64,000 bases of DNA. Origin: Arthrobacter sp. ZGTC412 (lineage in GTDB: Bacteria; Actinomycetota; Actinomycetes; Actinomycetales; Micrococcaceae). Of the stretch, positions 1 through 10,801 are shown piece by piece. The translations under genes were made by a program, and so were the position numbers. Location: positions 1 to 64,000 of the forward strand of contig NZ_PJII01000004.1 in the NCBI RefSeq assembly GCF_002929215.1, given 5' to 3'. Each line of letters starts with the position of its first letter. Positions within the stretch are counted from its first letter, which is position 1. Under the pieces are notes generated by a model. That model was given only the letters and a program-made list of their open reading frames with translations, searched no databases and had not been told where the DNA came from.

Positions 1-91
1 CGGCTTCCGCTCCACCGGGACAGCAGAGTTGCGCTGTTCAACGCGCAAAAGCTTCCGGCCTTCAGGTGCCAATGTCATTAGTCTTCTTCCT

Positions 92-1519
92 TCAGCATTC
101 GACGACGTTGACGGCAAGGCCGCCCATCGCTGTTTCCTTGTATTTGGAGCTCATGTCCCGGCCGGTTTCGCGCATGGTCACAATGACCTCGTCCAGGGAG
201 ACGCGGTGGGAGCCATCGCCCCAGAGCGCCATCTTCGCGGCGTTGATCGCCTTCGCGGCGGCGATCGCATTCCGTTCGATGCACGGCACCTGCACCAGCC
301 CGCCGATCGGGTCACATGTCAGGCCCAGGTTGTGCTCCATCGCGATTTCGGCGGCGTTCTCCACCTGCGCCGGGGTTCCGCCCATCACCTCTGCCAGTCC
401 GGCCGCGGCCATGGACGACGCCGACCCCACCTCGCCCTGGCAGCCCACCTCTGCACCGGAGATGGACGCCTGTTCCTTGTAGAGGACCCCGACGGCGGCC
501 GCGGTGAGCAGGAACTTCACCACCACGTCGTCGCGATCTTCCTGCGTAGCGTTCTCCATGCCGGGGGCAAAGTGCAGCGCGTAGTACAAGACGGCAGGGA
601 TGATGCCGGCGGCACCGTTCGTGGGTGCGGTGACCACGCGGCCGCCGGACGCGTTCTCTTCATTGACTGCCAGGGCGATCAAGTTAACCCACTCCTGCCA
701 GTACTTCGGGTCGTGGAACTCCTGGTCCTGGCCTTCACTGTCCGGCCGTGAACTTTCCTTTTTCAGCCGGTCGTACCAGTCCGGCGCACGACGGCGGACC
801 TTCAGTCCCCCGGGCAGCACGCCTTCGCGCTTCAGGCTGGTGGCCACGCACCCCTCCATGACGGAGTAGATGTGCAGCAGCCCCTCGCGAATTTCGGCTT
901 CCGTGCGGCTGTCCTCCTCGTTAACCCGCATGACGTCGCTGATGCCCAGCCCGGTTTCGCGGCAGTGCTCCAGCAGCTCCGCCGCCGTCCGGAACGGCAA
1001 AGGAAGTTCCTTCTTGGACTCCTCGAGCTCGTGCTGCGCGGCGTCCTCCTCCCCCTCACGGACGATGAACCCGCCGCCCACCGAGAAAAAAGTTGCCGTA
1101 TGCAGGACGTTGCCGTCGGCGTCGGACACCGTGAAGGTCATGCCGTTGGTGTGCCGAGGCAGGATGGTCAGTGGCCGCAGCACCATGTCCTTCACCCCAT
1201 ACGGCAGCGGAACAGCACCGGCGAGCTGCAGGACCCCGGTCTCGGCGATGGCGGCAAGCCGCTCCTCCACCTCGTCGGGCAGGATCAACTCCGGGTGGAA
1301 GCCCTCCAGCCCCAGCAGGATGGCCGTCATCGTGCCGTGGCCGTGTCCCGTCGCCGCGAGCGACCCGAACAGGTCCACCCGCAGCGACGCCACGTCCGCC
1401 AGCTTGCCGAGGCCCTTGAGCTCCTCCGCAAAAACGGCAGCAGCTCGCATCGGCCCCACAGTGTGCGAACTGGAAGGGCCGATCCCAATGGAGAAAAGGT
1501 CGAAGACACCAACAGCCAT
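92..1519 (-). CDS. sdaA: L-serine ammonia-lyase, iron-sulfur type
   Basis: This 475-residue protein is a single-chain L-serine dehydratase, which deaminates L-serine to pyruvate and ammonia in the cytosol with a [4Fe-4S] cluster. The N-terminal beta domain carries the family signature SSSHTVGPM near residues 16-24. The C-terminal alpha domain has the cysteine-bearing block [15 protein letters not shown] near residues 396-410, expected to bind the cluster. Length fits the fused alpha/beta form (about 450-475). It is the last gene of the gcvP-gcvT-gcvH-glyA-sdaA run, about 46 bases after glyA, so it should be co-transcribed and send serine made by GlyA into pyruvate. The first 91 bases of the window, downstream of its stop, show no gene. 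Family assignment is secure; operon membership is inferred from spacing and strand. Confidence 0.96.
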   Translation of the reverse strand: MAVGVFDLFSIGIGPSSSHTVGPMRAAAVFAEELKGLGKLADVASLRVDLFGSLAATGHGHGTMTAILLGLEGFHPELILPDEVEERLAAIAETGVLQLAGAVPLPYGVKDMVLRPLTILPRHTNGMTFTVSDADGNVLHTATFFSVGGGFIVREGEEDAAQHELEESKKELPLPFRTAAELLEHCRETGLGISDVMRVNEEDSRTEAEIREGLLHIYSVMEGCVATSLKREGVLPGGLKVRRRAPDWYDRLKKESSRPDSEGQDQEFHDPKYWQEWVNLIALAVNEENASGGRVVTAPTNGAAGIIPAVLYYALHFAPGMENATQEDRDDVVVKFLLTAAAVGVLYKEQASISGAEVGCQGEVGSASSMAAAGLAEVMGGTPAQVENAAEIAMEHNLGLTCDPIGGLVQVPCIERNAIAAAKAINAAKMALWGDGSHRVSLDEVIVTMRETGRDMSSKYKETAMGGLAVNVVEC

Positions 1520-1565
1520 GGTGGTTCCTAACTGGAGAGGTGGTGGTTGGGCCCGGAGTTCCGGA

Positions 1566-2891
1566 TCAGGCGAGGTTCGTGACTGACGGGTACAGCGGGT
1601 GGGCGGCGGCGAGGGCCTCCACCCGTGAGCGCAGGCCCGAAAGGTCCGTGCCGGCGTCGGCCGTCAAAGCCTCGGCGATGATGTCCGCAACCTCGCGGAA
1701 GGCTGCTTCGCCGAACCCACGCGTGGCCAGCGCCGGGGTGCCGATGCGCAGGCCGGAGGTGACCATTGGCGGGCGCGGGTCGAACGGGACGGCGTTGCGG
1801 TTGACGGTGATGTCGATTTCCGCGAGGCGGTCCTCGGCCTGCTGGCCGTCGAGTTCGCAGTTGCGCAGGTCAACCAGGACCAGGTGCACGTCGGTGCCGC
1901 CGGAAATCACGCTGATCCCCTGGGCGGTGACGTCCGGCTGGACCAGGCGCTCAGCCAGGATCCGGGCGCCGGCCAGGACGCGCTCCTGGCGTTCCTTGAA
2001 CTCGGCGGACGCTGCGATTTTGAACGCCACGGCCTTGCCCGCGATGACGTGCTCCAGCGGGCCGCCCTGCTGGCCGGGAAACACAGCCGAGTTGATCTTC
2101 TTGGCGATGTCGGCGTCGTTCGTCAGGATGATGCCGCCACGCGGACCGGCGAGGGTCTTGTGCGTGGTGGAGGTGGTGACGTGCGCGTGCGGCACCGGCG
2201 ACGGGTGCAGCCCGGCGGCCACCAGCCCGGCGAAGTGCGCCATGTCCACCATCAGATAGGCACCCACGGAATCGGCGATGCGGCGGAACTCCGCGAAGTC
2301 CAGCTGCCGGGCGTAGGCGGACCACCCGGCCACGATCAGTGCGGGCTTGGTCTCCTGGGCCAAGCGCTCCACCTCGGCCATGTCCACGGTGTGCGTGTCC
2401 TCGCGGACGCCGTAGGGCACCACGTTATAGAGCTTGCCGGAGAAGTTGATCTTCATGCCGTGCGTGAGGTGGCCGCCGTGGGCCAGGTTCAGGCCCATAA
2501 TGGTGTCGCCCGGCTTGATCAGTGCATGCATCACCGAGGCGTTGGCCTGCGCGCCGGAGTGCGGCTGGACGTTCGCGAACCCGGCGCCGAAGAGTGCCTT
2601 GAGGCGGTCGATGGCGAGCTGTTCGATCACGTCCACGTGCTCGCAGCCGCCGTAGTAACGCTTGCCCGGGTAGCCCTCGGCGTACTTGTTGGTCAGCACC
2701 GAGCCCTGCGCCTGCATCACCGCGACGGCGGTGTGGTTCTCGGAGGCGATCATCTCCAGGCCGTCACGCTGGCGGGTAAGTTCGTCGTCGATTTTCGCTG
2801 CGATCTCCGGATCCAGCGCCGACAGGTCCGCGTCGAGGGACGGGGACACTACCTGCTCGAAGGCTGCTGTTGTAGCAGCGGCGCCGCTCAC
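1566..2891 (-). CDS. glyA: Serine hydroxymethyltransferase
   Basis: This 441-residue PLP enzyme interconverts glycine plus 5,10-methylene-THF with serine plus THF. The PLP lysine lies in the block [15 protein letters not shown] near residue 235, and the N-terminal block [20 protein letters not shown] is typical of the family. The start is GTG, and its first bases overlap the gcvH stop as GTGA, which implies translational coupling. With the upstream glycine cleavage genes it consumes the methylene-THF they release, condensing it with a second glycine. Length is normal for actinobacterial GlyA. A separate housekeeping glyA may exist elsewhere in the genome, so this copy may be dedicated to glycine catabolism; that is inference. 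Confidence 0.97.
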   Translation of the reverse strand: MSGAAATTAAFEQVVSPSLDADLSALDPEIAAKIDDELTRQRDGLEMIASENHTAVAVMQAQGSVLTNKYAEGYPGKRYYGGCEHVDVIEQLAIDRLKALFGAGFANVQPHSGAQANASVMHALIKPGDTIMGLNLAHGGHLTHGMKINFSGKLYNVVPYGVREDTHTVDMAEVERLAQETKPALIVAGWSAYARQLDFAEFRRIADSVGAYLMVDMAHFAGLVAAGLHPSPVPHAHVTTSTTHKTLAGPRGGIILTNDADIAKKINSAVFPGQQGGPLEHVIAGKAVAFKIAASAEFKERQERVLAGARILAERLVQPDVTAQGISVISGGTDVHLVLVDLRNCELDGQQAEDRLAEIDITVNRNAVPFDPRPPMVTSGLRIGTPALATRGFGEAAFREVADIIAEALTADAGTDLSGLRSRVEALAAAHPLYPSVTNLA

Positions 2892-3271
2892 AGCTCGCCG
2901 CCGTTTGCTGCCGCGTACTCTTCAGCCGACATCAGCGGGCCTTCTTCCGTGACGGCCACCTTGAAGAGCCAGCCGGCGCCATAGGGATCGTTGTTGATCA
3001 GCGCGGGGTCGGAGACCACTTCGTCATTGATCTCGACGACCTCGCCCGTGACCGGAGCGTAGAGGTCGGAGACGGACTTGGTGGATTCCACCTCGCCGCA
3101 GGTCTCCCCCGCGGTCACGGTGGAGCCAACCTCGGGCAGGTCCACGTACACGATGTCGCCCAGCGCCTCGGCAGCCACAGCGGAAATCCCAATGTTGGTG
3201 GGGCCGGATCCGTCAACAGCAACCCATTCGTGCTCGGCGGAGTACTTCAGTTCAGCAACAACTTTTGCCAT
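2888..3271 (-). CDS. gcvH: Glycine cleavage system H protein
   Basis: This 127-residue lipoyl carrier protein shuttles the aminomethyl group from GcvP to GcvT in the glycine cleavage complex. The lipoylation motif ESTKSVSD places the modified lysine at residue 65, inside the usual sequence leading to [12 protein letters not shown]. Length matches the family (about 125-130). The stop overlaps the glyA GTG by four bases. The gap to gcvT upstream is about 105 bases and is occupied by a short tandem repeat, the largest break in this operon. No lipoate-synthesis gene or lpd is seen nearby, so the L protein must come from elsewhere. Confidence 0.97.
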   Translation of the reverse strand: MAKVVAELKYSAEHEWVAVDGSGPTNIGISAVAAEALGDIVYVDLPEVGSTVTAGETCGEVESTKSVSDLYAPVTGEVVEINDEVVSDPALINNDPYGAGWLFKVAVTEEGPLMSAEEYAAANGGEL

Positions 3272-3301
3272 GTGTATTTCCTTCGGTTCGTATTTCTAGA
3301 A

Positions 3302-3376
3302 GTGAGAGAGCGTCGGCCCAAACCCGGCATCAAATGCGAGAGCGTTGGGCTAAAACGCGCATCAAGTGAGAGAGCG

Positions 3377-3379
<3 letters not shown>
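3302..3379. repeat. Three imperfect tandem repeats between gcvH and gcvT
   Basis: Three copies of a unit built on GTGAGAGAGCGT, spaced about 32 bases apart, begin near 3302, 3334 and 3366. The linkers between them are also alike (roughly CCCAAA...GCATCAA). The third copy runs into the gcvT stop codon (3377-3379). The array fills nearly all of the only sizeable gap in the operon. Function is unknown; it may be an RNA processing or stabilising element or a dispersed intergenic repeat. Confidence 0.6.
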
Positions 3380-4525
<1,146 letters not shown>

Positions 4526-4535
4526 CACGGAATCC

Positions 4536-7388
4536 TTAGTTCTCAAATTCAGAAAGCGGAGGGCAGGAGCAGACCAGGTTGCGGTCTCCAGCTGCGCCGT
4601 CGATGCGGCCGACAGGCGGGAAGTACTTGTCCTGCCGGAGCGAGGCCACCGGGAAGGCGGCTTGCTCACGCGGGTACGTCCGGTTCCAGTCGGAGGAGAC
4701 GACGGCGGCTGCCGTGTGGGGTGCGTTGCGCAGCGGGGACTTTTCTACGGTGAAGTCGCCGGCGGCCACCTGGTCGATTTCCTTGCGGATGGTGATCATT
4801 GCCTCGATGAAGCGGTCGATCTCCGCGAGGTCCTCGGACTCCGTGGGTTCCACCATGAGGGTTCCCGCCACCGGGAAGGACAGCGTCGGGGCGTGGAAGC
4901 CGAAGTCGATGAGCCGCTTGGCCACGTCTTCTGCGGTGACGCCCGTCTTCGCCGTGAGCTCGCGCAGATCAAGGATGCACTCGTGCGCCACGAGTCCGCT
5001 CTCGCCGGTGTAGAGAACCGGGAAGTGCTCGTCGAGCCGCGCGGCAACGTAGTTGGCAGCCAGGAGCGCGGACTTGGTCGCCTCTGTCAGGCCCTGGCCG
5101 CCCATCAGCTTCACGTATGCCCAGGAAATCGGGAGTACACCGGCGGAACCAAAACGGGAAGCGGAAATCGCAACGCCGTGGCCTGCTTCGTGCGCCGCCT
5201 TATTGGCATCACCCGGCATAAACGGCGCGAGGTGGGCCTTGGCAGCAACGGGCCCAACACCGGGTCCGCCGCCGCCGTGCGGAATGCAGAACGTCTTGTG
5301 CAGGTTCAGGTGCGAGACGTCGCCGCCGAACTTACCGGGCTGGGCCAAACCGACGAGAGCGTTCAGGTTGGCGCCGTCGACGTACACCTGGCCTCCCGCT
5401 GCGTGGATGGCATCGCAAACTTCGCGCACATCGGCGTCGTACACGCCGTGGGTGGACGGGTAGGTGATCATGATGGCCGAGAGGACGTCCCTGTTGGCCT
5501 CGATCTTGGCCTGCAGGTCAGCGTGGTCGATAGTGCCGTCGGTAGCAGTCGCTACCACAACAACCTTCATGCCCGCCAGGACGGCCGAGGCGGCGTTGGT
5601 GCCGTGCGCCGAGGCGGGGATCAGGCAGACATTGCGCTGCGCCTCACCGCGGGAGTGGTGGTAGCCGCGGATTGCGAGCAGGCCAGCGAGCTCGCCCTGG
5701 GACCCGGCGTTGGGCTGGATGGACACCTGGTCGTAGCCGGTGATTTCCGCGAGGTCAGCTTCCAGGCCGGCGATGAGTTCACGCCAGCCGGCAGTCTGGG
5801 AATCCGGTGCGAATGGGTGGATCGAGGCGAACTCGGGCCAGGAGATGGCTTCCATCTCAGCCGTGGCATTCAGCTTCATGGTGCAGGAGCCCAGCGGGAT
5901 CATGGTGCGGTCCAGCGCCAGGTCGCGGTCCGAGAGGCGGCGGATGTAGCGCAGCAGCTGGGTTTCGGAGCGGTGCGTGTTGAACACCGGGTGCTGCAGG
6001 TAGGTGGAGGTGCGCAGTACCGACTCAGGCAGCTCGAACCCGGCAGCCTCCGCAACGGGACCGGCGCCGAAGGCGACGACAACCGCGGAAAGGACCTCCG
6101 GCGTCGTGGTTTCATCGACTGACACGCCAACTGTGTCCGCATCGATGAGGCGCAGGTTGATGCCGCGCGCTTCCGCGGCGGTGATCACCTTGGCGGCCTT
6201 GCCGGGCACGCGGACGGTGAGGGTATCGAAGAAGGTCTCGGACACCAGGTCGCGGCCGGCGGTCTTCAGCGTGGTGGCCAGGGCACGGGCGTTGTTGTGG
6301 ACAGTTTCGGCGATCGCCTTCAGGCCGTCGGGGCCGTGGTAGACGGCGTAGAAGGACGAGACGATGGCCAGCAGTGCCTGCGCGGTGCAGATGTTGGAGG
6401 TGGCCTTCTCGCGGCGGATGTGCTGCTCGCGGGTCTGAAGGGCCAGTCGGTAGGCGGGGACACCGGCGTCGTCCTTGGAAACGCCCACGATGCGGCCGGG
6501 GAGCGTGCGCTCCATGCCCTGGCGGACGGCCATGTAGGCGGCGTGCGGGCCGCCGAAGAACAGCGGGACGCCGAGGCGCTGGGTAGAACCGACGGCGATA
6601 TCCGCGCCCTGCTCGCCCGGCGGGATGATGAGGGTGAGGGCCAGGAGGTCGGCGGCGACGGTGACCAGGGCGCCACGGTCTTTGGCCTCACCGATGACGG
6701 CGGACTGGTCCCAGACGCGGCCGGAGACGCCGGGCTGCTGGAGGACCACGCCGTTGATGTCGCCGTCGGGCAGTCCGTTGGTGAGGTCGGCGATTTCCAC
6801 CTCAAAGCCGAGGGCTTCGGCGCGGCCCAGCACGATGGCGATGGTCTGCGGAAGGAGGTCGGCGTCGAGGACGGTCTTGCCGTCCTTCGCAGTCTTGGAC
6901 TTGTTGGCGCGGCGCATCAGCAGTACGGCCTCGGCGACGGCGGTGGCTTCGTCGAGGAGGGAGGCGTTGGCAACCGGGAGTGCCGTGAGGTCCTGGACCA
7001 TGGTCTGGAAGTTCAGCAGCGCCTCGAGCCGGCCCTGGGAAATTTCGGGCTGGTACGGGGTGTAGGCGGTGTACCAGGCGGGTGCTTCGAGGATGTTGCG
7101 GCGGATCACCGGCGGGGTCACGGTGTCGTAGTAGCCCTGGCCGATCATCTGCACGGCCATCTTGTTCTTGCCGGCGAGCTTGCGGAGCTCGGCGAGGACC
7201 TGGACTTCGCTCAGGGCGCTCTCGAGGGTGAGGGGTTTGTCCTGGCGGATGGAATCGGGGACCGCGCTGTCGACGAGGCCATCGACGCTGTCATAGCCGA
7301 TGGCCTTGAGCATGGTGTCGAGGTCGGACTGGCGGCGCGCGCCGATATGGCGGTCTGCGAAGGTGGTTGGGGACGATTGAACCGTCAT
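4536..7388 (-). CDS. gcvP: Glycine dehydrogenase (decarboxylating), P protein
   Basis: This 950-residue PLP enzyme decarboxylates glycine and passes the aminomethyl group to GcvH. It is the fused form with both halves in one chain. The PLP lysine is in the C-terminal half in [17 protein letters not shown]. The start at 7388 ([16 protein letters not shown]) matches the conserved N terminus; an open frame continues into the riboswitch leader but is not coding. It is the first gene of the operon and lies directly downstream of a tandem glycine riboswitch, so expression should rise when glycine accumulates. Nothing unusual is seen in length or key residues. Confidence 0.97.
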   Translation of the reverse strand: MTVQSSPTTFADRHIGARRQSDLDTMLKAIGYDSVDGLVDSAVPDSIRQDKPLTLESALSEVQVLAELRKLAGKNKMAVQMIGQGYYDTVTPPVIRRNILEAPAWYTAYTPYQPEISQGRLEALLNFQTMVQDLTALPVANASLLDEATAVAEAVLLMRRANKSKTAKDGKTVLDADLLPQTIAIVLGRAEALGFEVEIADLTNGLPDGDINGVVLQQPGVSGRVWDQSAVIGEAKDRGALVTVAADLLALTLIIPPGEQGADIAVGSTQRLGVPLFFGGPHAAYMAVRQGMERTLPGRIVGVSKDDAGVPAYRLALQTREQHIRREKATSNICTAQALLAIVSSFYAVYHGPDGLKAIAETVHNNARALATTLKTAGRDLVSETFFDTLTVRVPGKAAKVITAAEARGINLRLIDADTVGVSVDETTTPEVLSAVVVAFGAGPVAEAAGFELPESVLRTSTYLQHPVFNTHRSETQLLRYIRRLSDRDLALDRTMIPLGSCTMKLNATAEMEAISWPEFASIHPFAPDSQTAGWRELIAGLEADLAEITGYDQVSIQPNAGSQGELAGLLAIRGYHHSRGEAQRNVCLIPASAHGTNAASAVLAGMKVVVVATATDGTIDHADLQAKIEANRDVLSAIMITYPSTHGVYDADVREVCDAIHAAGGQVYVDGANLNALVGLAQPGKFGGDVSHLNLHKTFCIPHGGGGPGVGPVAAKAHLAPFMPGDANKAAHEAGHGVAISASRFGSAGVLPISWAYVKLMGGQGLTEATKSALLAANYVAARLDEHFPVLYTGESGLVAHECILDLRELTAKTGVTAEDVAKRLIDFGFHAPTLSFPVAGTLMVEPTESEDLAEIDRFIEAMITIRKEIDQVAAGDFTVEKSPLRNAPHTAAAVVSSDWNRTYPREQAAFPVASLRQDKYFPPVGRIDGAAGDRNLVCSCPPLSEFEN

Positions 7389-7444
7389 GAGAGGAACTCC
7401 ATAATTCAGGTGGCGCCGGAGCACCACGTTGATTCGGGTTCCTC

Positions 7445-7642
7445 CCCGCTCTGTATTGGACCTGAGAGTTTTGCGTTGCCCTGCTGTTTCGCAGAACGCC
7501 ACTTGCACCGTCGGTGAGCCCGGTAGCCCGGACTGCTTTCCAGAGTTGCCTTGCCGCGGCGGTACGTGGGCCTGAGAGATTCCTGGGGAGGATTTGCTCC
7601 TACGGCGCCTGCAGAACGTACCGGCAGGACTCTCCCGCCGCA
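7445..7642 (-). promoter_or_regulatory. Tandem glycine riboswitch upstream of gcvP
   Basis: On the minus strand two glycine aptamers follow one another. The first opens with GCGGGAGAGTCC near 7640 and continues with GTAGGAGCAAATCCTCCCC and AATCTCTCAGGC. The second opens near 7549 with AACTCTGGAAAGC, is more diverged, and ends with AAAACTCTCAGGTCC near 7455. The characteristic GGAGAG / CTCTCAGG pairing is present in both. The element ends about 60 bases before the gcvP start. Riboswitches of this class switch on glycine cleavage genes when glycine is bound. Exact borders are estimated. Confidence 0.92.
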
Positions 7643-7681
7643 GATCATCAGCATGTGCCACTGGTGGGTGACACGGCTCAC

Positions 7682-7710
7682 ACCCTACCGGGTTCCGTGG
7701 CGGGATGCAA
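7682..7710 (-). promoter_or_regulatory. Sigma-70-type promoter for the gcv operon
   Basis: On the minus strand TTGCAT (7710-7705) is followed after 17 bases by TAGGGT (7687-7682), a good -35/-10 pair for an actinobacterial housekeeping sigma factor. A start about 7 bases downstream would place the transcript just ahead of the first glycine aptamer. The match is by eye only. Confidence 0.55.
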
Positions 7711-7798
7711 AACGTGGGGTTATTGGACCGGGCGGAAGCTGACACGCGGCACGGACTACGGGATGATTGAAAACCGATGAAAGGCGGGTGGAGTCACG

Positions 7799-8152
7799 AT
7801 GACCAGCCACACCATTGCCGTCCACATCACGGTGGACGATCAGTCCCACCCCGCTGCGGTCTCCGAATTGCTCGCTGAGTTGTCGTCCCGATTCAAAGAG
7901 GTAACGCGGTCTGAATTCATGCCGGGCGGACAGCGCTGGGGCGGCGCGGAAACGCTCAACGTCCGCCGGGTGAAGACCGCCGCCGACGTGGTGGCCGTGT
8001 CCGCCCGCGATAGGAGGCATTTGGCGGCCCAGCTGGAAGTCGCAGTGGCACATCGCGAAGCCGGCTACGGCGAGGCTGAAGTAGTTGCGCTGTGGGAGTT
8101 TGCCAACAGCCTTGCGCGTACTCTCCGGATCAGCGGATCGGACTGGCTGTAA
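7799..8152 (+). CDS. Hypothetical protein, 117 residues
   Basis: This soluble protein of unknown function is divergent from the gcv operon. It has a plausible ribosome site (AAAGGCGGGTGGAG) just upstream of ATG. No membrane segment, signal peptide or catalytic motif is evident. The sequence alternates short hydrophobic stretches and charged residues, starting with MTSHTIAVHITVDDQSHP, as in a small alpha/beta protein. Codon use has the usual G/C third positions, which supports a real gene. Neighbours (riboswitch leader on one side, VOC protein on the other) do not suggest a role. Confidence 0.7.
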   Translation: MTSHTIAVHITVDDQSHPAAVSELLAELSSRFKEVTRSEFMPGGQRWGGAETLNVRRVKTAADVVAVSARDRRHLAAQLEVAVAHREAGYGEAEVVALWEFANSLARTLRISGSDWL

Positions 8153-8225
8153 TGGCTTGATGCGAGCTACTGCTTCTTGCGGTTGGTTCTTCGGCGGACG
8201 TGCGCCCCAAGACTAGGCTGGGCGG

Positions 8226-8585
8226 ATGTTGACCATCGGCAGCACCGTCCTTGGCGTCAATGACGTCGCCCGCGCAACCGCATTCTGGCACGCCGCCCTC
8301 GGCTACGTCCCGCGGGAGCCCGGTGACGAAACGTGGGTGACCCTGGTGCCGGCGTCGGGTCCGGGAGCGCAGCTCGCACTCATGCTGAGCGAGACCCCCG
8401 CCCAGGACCGCCCGCGCATCCATCTTGATCTGTATGCGGACGATCAGGCGGCTGAGGTGGAACGACTGGTGTCACTCGGCGCCCGACGCGTCGATTGGGA
8501 CCTGTACCCGGAGGACGCTGACTTCGTGGTCCTGGCTGATCCTGACGGGAACCGGTTCTGCGTCATCGACAAAAGCCCGCGCTAG
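8226..8585 (+). CDS. VOC (glyoxalase/bleomycin resistance) family protein
   Basis: This 119-residue protein has the vicinal oxygen chelate fold. The opening block LGVNDVARATAFWHAALGY and the closing block DEDFVVLADPDGNRFCVID-like (ADFVVLADPDGNRFCVID) are the paired beta-alpha-beta-beta-beta modules of the family. Candidate metal ligands are Glu/His in the modules, but which are used cannot be told. The substrate is unknown; members include glyoxalases, dioxygenases and antibiotic-binding proteins. It is transcribed alone or with the next small genes, about 70 bases after the preceding gene. Confidence 0.85.
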   Translation: MLTIGSTVLGVNDVARATAFWHAALGYVPREPGDETWVTLVPASGPGAQLALMLSETPAQDRPRIHLDLYADDQAAEVERLVSLGARRVDWDLYPEDADFVVLADPDGNRFCVIDKSPR

Positions 8586-8715
8586 CCGCGCCGTCGAGCA
8601 CTCCCTGATGCTCCGCCCGCTCCCCCTCCCGGGAACAAGCGCGGCCGCTGCACCGTTGGCATCCCTACAACCGGGCCGCATTCTCATGCGGCAGCAGTCA
8701 ACAGAACGGAACCAC

Positions 8716-9000
8716 ATGGCCAGGGCTATCTGGAACGGAAAAGTCATCGCCGAATCCGCGGACACTGTTGTGGTGGAGGGCAACCATTACTTTCCGCGCG
8801 ACGCCGTCAATGCCGGCTACCTGCGGGACAGTGACCACTCTTCGTTCTGCCCGTGGAAGGGCACGGCCAGCTACCACACGCTCGAAGTGAACGGGAAGCT
8901 GAATGTGGACGCGGCCTGGTTTTACCCTGAGCCCAAGCCGCGCGCAAAGCAGATCGAGGACCGGATCGCGTTCTGGCGCGGGGTCACCATCGAGGCGTAG
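8716..9000 (+). CDS. DUF427 family protein
   Basis: This 94-residue protein is recognisable as DUF427 from the core blocks ARAIWNGKVIAES, EGNHYFPRD, FCPWKGTASYHTLEVNG and AAWFYPEP. The start at 8716 is chosen because the domain begins there; the frame is open further upstream, but that part overlaps the end of the VOC gene and looks non-coding. The family is widespread in actinobacteria and fungi and its biochemical role is not established. It is followed 10 bases later by a strong hairpin that should end transcription. Confidence 0.88.
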   Translation: MARAIWNGKVIAESADTVVVEGNHYFPRDAVNAGYLRDSDHSSFCPWKGTASYHTLEVNGKLNVDAAWFYPEPKPRAKQIEDRIAFWRGVTIEA

Positions 9001-9010
9001 AAGGCGGATC

Positions 9011-9046
9011 AACGGACGACGGCGGGACTTCCCGCCGTCGTCCGTT
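9011..9046 (+). terminator. GC-rich hairpin after the DUF427 gene
   Basis: A perfect 17-base inverted repeat (AACGGACGACGGCGGGA and its complement) is separated by two bases. It lies 10 bases past the DUF427 stop and has no long T run. It belongs to a family of near-identical hairpins in this window (10761, 13451, 15152, 56521, 63811). It lies between convergent genes and may terminate both. Confidence 0.75.
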
Positions 9047-9089
9047 GCCTTTGCAGGGCCCTCCATCGCGCCCTGGTGTGCCTGCTTGG

Positions 9090-9434
9090 TTAGGCGGCGA
9101 GCGGCATATCGAAGAGCTGCTCGGCAAGAATGATCAAATGGCGGGGAGCATCACCCTCTTCGCCGGGGTGCCCGTGGCCCAGGAACAAGGCAGTTCCGTG
9201 GATCGTTTCGTCGAGATCGATGCCTGCTTCGCGGATGAGGACTTCCGCCCTAAGATTCTCGCTATGCCTGGCCCCTTCGCTGTCCACGTAGGCGTGCCAG
9301 TCGGTGCCTGCGATATGCCCTATGTCCCCTGCGGCCACTCGCTGCAGCGCTGCCACATCCAACTCCACCGATCTGATGTGGACCGGTTGGACGAGGCGGG
9401 CGGGGACCACCAGGGCATTGAAGGAAGTGTTCAT
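9090..9434 (-). CDS. DUF3846-like domain protein
   Basis: This 114-residue protein resembles the DUF3846 domain, with an opening beta strand (FNALVVPARLVQPV), a central block (LQRVAAGDIGHIAGTDWHAYVDSEGA), an AEVLIREAGIDLDETIHGTALFLG block and a tail. The family is common in actinobacterial plasmids, phages and chromosomes and its role is unknown. A ribosome site AAGGAC precedes the ATG. It is convergent with the DUF427 gene and shares the hairpin at 9011-9046. The assignment rests on overall pattern, so moderate confidence is given. Confidence 0.65.
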   Translation of the reverse strand: MNTSFNALVVPARLVQPVHIRSVELDVAALQRVAAGDIGHIAGTDWHAYVDSEGARHSENLRAEVLIREAGIDLDETIHGTALFLGHGHPGEEGDAPRHLIILAEQLFDMPLAA

Positions 9435-9490
9435 GTGGTGTCCTTGAAACTCAGGGCTCTGCGCGGCGTCTGTTCGCCGCTGGGGTGACG

Positions 9491-9532
9491 CGGGCAGCCG
9501 AGCGGGCTAGGAGTCCCTCATTCGGCTGCCCG
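9491..9532 (-). terminator. Hairpin terminator after the 44-residue basic protein
   Basis: An inverted repeat CGGGCAGCCGA / TCGGCTGCCCG with a loop of about 20 bases begins 6 bases past the stop of the minus-strand small gene at 9539. It is unrelated in sequence to the GACGGCGGG hairpin family. Confidence 0.65.
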
Positions 9533-9538
9533 GTCCTG

Positions 9539-9673
9539 TTATCGCTGGTTTTTGCGCGGCTTTACGAAACTGATTTCACTGTTTTCGCTTTTGGCTCTTT
9601 TGTCCGCCCTTTTTTCGAGGATCGACTTGCCGACTTTTTTAGCGGCGCCGCTTTTCGGGGATTTTCCTGACAT
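9539..9673 (-). CDS. Small basic protein, 44 residues
   Basis: Reading the minus strand gives an ATG start at 9673 with an AAAGG ribosome site 10 bases upstream, 44 codons and a TAA stop followed at once by a hairpin. The product is strongly basic, lysine and arginine rich (beginning MSGKSPKSGAAKKVGKSILE and ending VKPRKNQR), with no membrane segment. AT content is higher than in the surroundings. The combination of ribosome site, codon phase and terminator supports a real gene of unknown function; nucleic-acid binding is only a guess from the charge. It is easily missed by gene finders. Confidence 0.6.
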   Translation of the reverse strand: MSGKSPKSGAAKKVGKSILEKRADKRAKSENSEISFVKPRKNQR

Positions 9674-9938
9674 CGGAATCACGCCTTTCGATAGCTTTGC
9701 GTTACCCGATACCATACCTACTTTTATTTTTAATGCCAGTCCACTGAAAAGCGGCTCCGCAGGCTGACGGCCCGCAGGAGCACTGAACTGTTGGCATGAC
9801 CAATTCGGTTATGCACCTTTCGCGGTCTTGACCAAACGTCCTTTATATAAGTTTTCCAGTCAAAGCTGGCAACACAATTTGGAACGCAGAATTTGTTTTC
9901 CCTTTTGGGGCCGAGTGGCGCTAACTCCAGCCCTGGCA

Positions 9939-10712
9939 TTACAGGGTTGCGGCTTCCTCTTCCGCCAGCCTGATCATTCGAAGCTCGTCCTCCACGGCGC
10001 GGGACGGCCAGTAGTCCTTCGACAGCTCGCTCGCCCGGATTCGATCTGCCTCCGGGAAGAGCTTGCCGAGCAGTCCGGCTGCCTGAAGCAGGGCGATCAG
10101 CACTATTGTCCTGGGGTCGGGCGCCTTGGAAGTGGACTTGGCACCGGGAGCGTTGGCAACAGGCGCGTTGGCACCGGGCACCATGGCTTCCGCCGTCACC
10201 GCATCAAGTGCCCCCTCCTCGGTCGCGGAGGTATCCGGAGCCTCGAGGTTGGATGCAGGACCGCTGAGTGCGGCCTCGATCCTTTTCAGCAGAGCCGCCT
10301 CCGGAGCATGGTCCTTCTCCGGGAACCGCACGGCCCGGAACCGGCCCAAGTGCTTTTCACCCACATGTTCCACGATGCCCAGCGACACGAGCCCATCGTA
10401 GACACGCAGCACTTCGGCGCGGCTCTCCAGCACCGAGACCCACCATTTGGGAGTGTGGGGCCGGGATTTGCTGCGGATAAGCTCCAATTCACGCTGGAAC
10501 TCGGTTTCGGGAGTTGTTCCCGTGACCCTGACGCGATGCCCTTGCAGTTCGATTGCACCGAGAAGGTCGAGTTCGGCCAATATTGCCCCGGCCACCGTGG
10601 ACCTGAGTGCGAACAGCGGCACTTCGGGTTTGCCGTTCATGTCATTTGTTGCCAGGAGGAGGAAAGCCTGGGGAAGGCTCAGCTCCACCGCTTGAGGTGT
10701 TGCAGCATCCAT
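9939..10712 (-). CDS. GOLPH3/VPS74 (GPP34) family protein
   Basis: This 257-residue protein carries the GPP34 fold known from Golgi phosphoprotein 3, which is also frequent in actinobacteria. The N-terminal block SLPQAFLLLATNDMNGKP and the segment VAGAILAELDLLGAIEL are typical. The C-terminal part (RTIVLIALLQAAGLLGKLF, then a basic helical tail) also fits. A low-complexity Ala/Pro/Asn stretch near residues 180-195 separates the two halves. The eukaryotic protein binds phosphatidylinositol-4-phosphate; the bacterial role is unknown, membrane association being likely. It is preceded by about 265 bases of AT-rich sequence on its 3' side. Confidence 0.85.
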   Translation of the reverse strand: MDAATPQAVELSLPQAFLLLATNDMNGKPEVPLFALRSTVAGAILAELDLLGAIELQGHRVRVTGTTPETEFQRELELIRSKSRPHTPKWWVSVLESRAEVLRVYDGLVSLGIVEHVGEKHLGRFRAVRFPEKDHAPEAALLKRIEAALSGPASNLEAPDTSATEEGALDAVTAEAMVPGANAPVANAPGAKSTSKAPDPRTIVLIALLQAAGLLGKLFPEADRIRASELSKDYWPSRAVEDELRMIRLAEEEAATL

Positions 10713-10760
10713 ACCACCATGGTGCGCCCGTCACAAGGCCACAACAATGAAATTTTCCCT

Positions 10761-10788
10761 GACGACGGCGGGACGTCCCGCCGTCGTC
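10761..10788. terminator. Perfect 28-base palindrome of the GACGGCGGG family
   Basis: The palindrome GACGACGGCGGGAC and its exact complement lies between the GPP34 start (10712) and the serine hydrolase stop (10802), both on the minus strand. Its position just past the hydrolase stop suits a terminator for that gene. There is no T run. Confidence 0.7.
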
Positions 10789-10801
10789 CGTGTCCGGAGC
10801 C

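Noticed and set aside
4662-6122. 486-codon open frame on the plus strand opposite gcvP
   Set aside because: It lies wholly antisense to a clearly identified P protein and has no family features; long antisense frames are common in high-GC DNA.
9730-9939. 69-codon minus-strand frame between the GPP34 gene and the 44-residue gene
   Set aside because: It lies in AT-rich spacer, lacks a ribosome site and shows no protein-like pattern.
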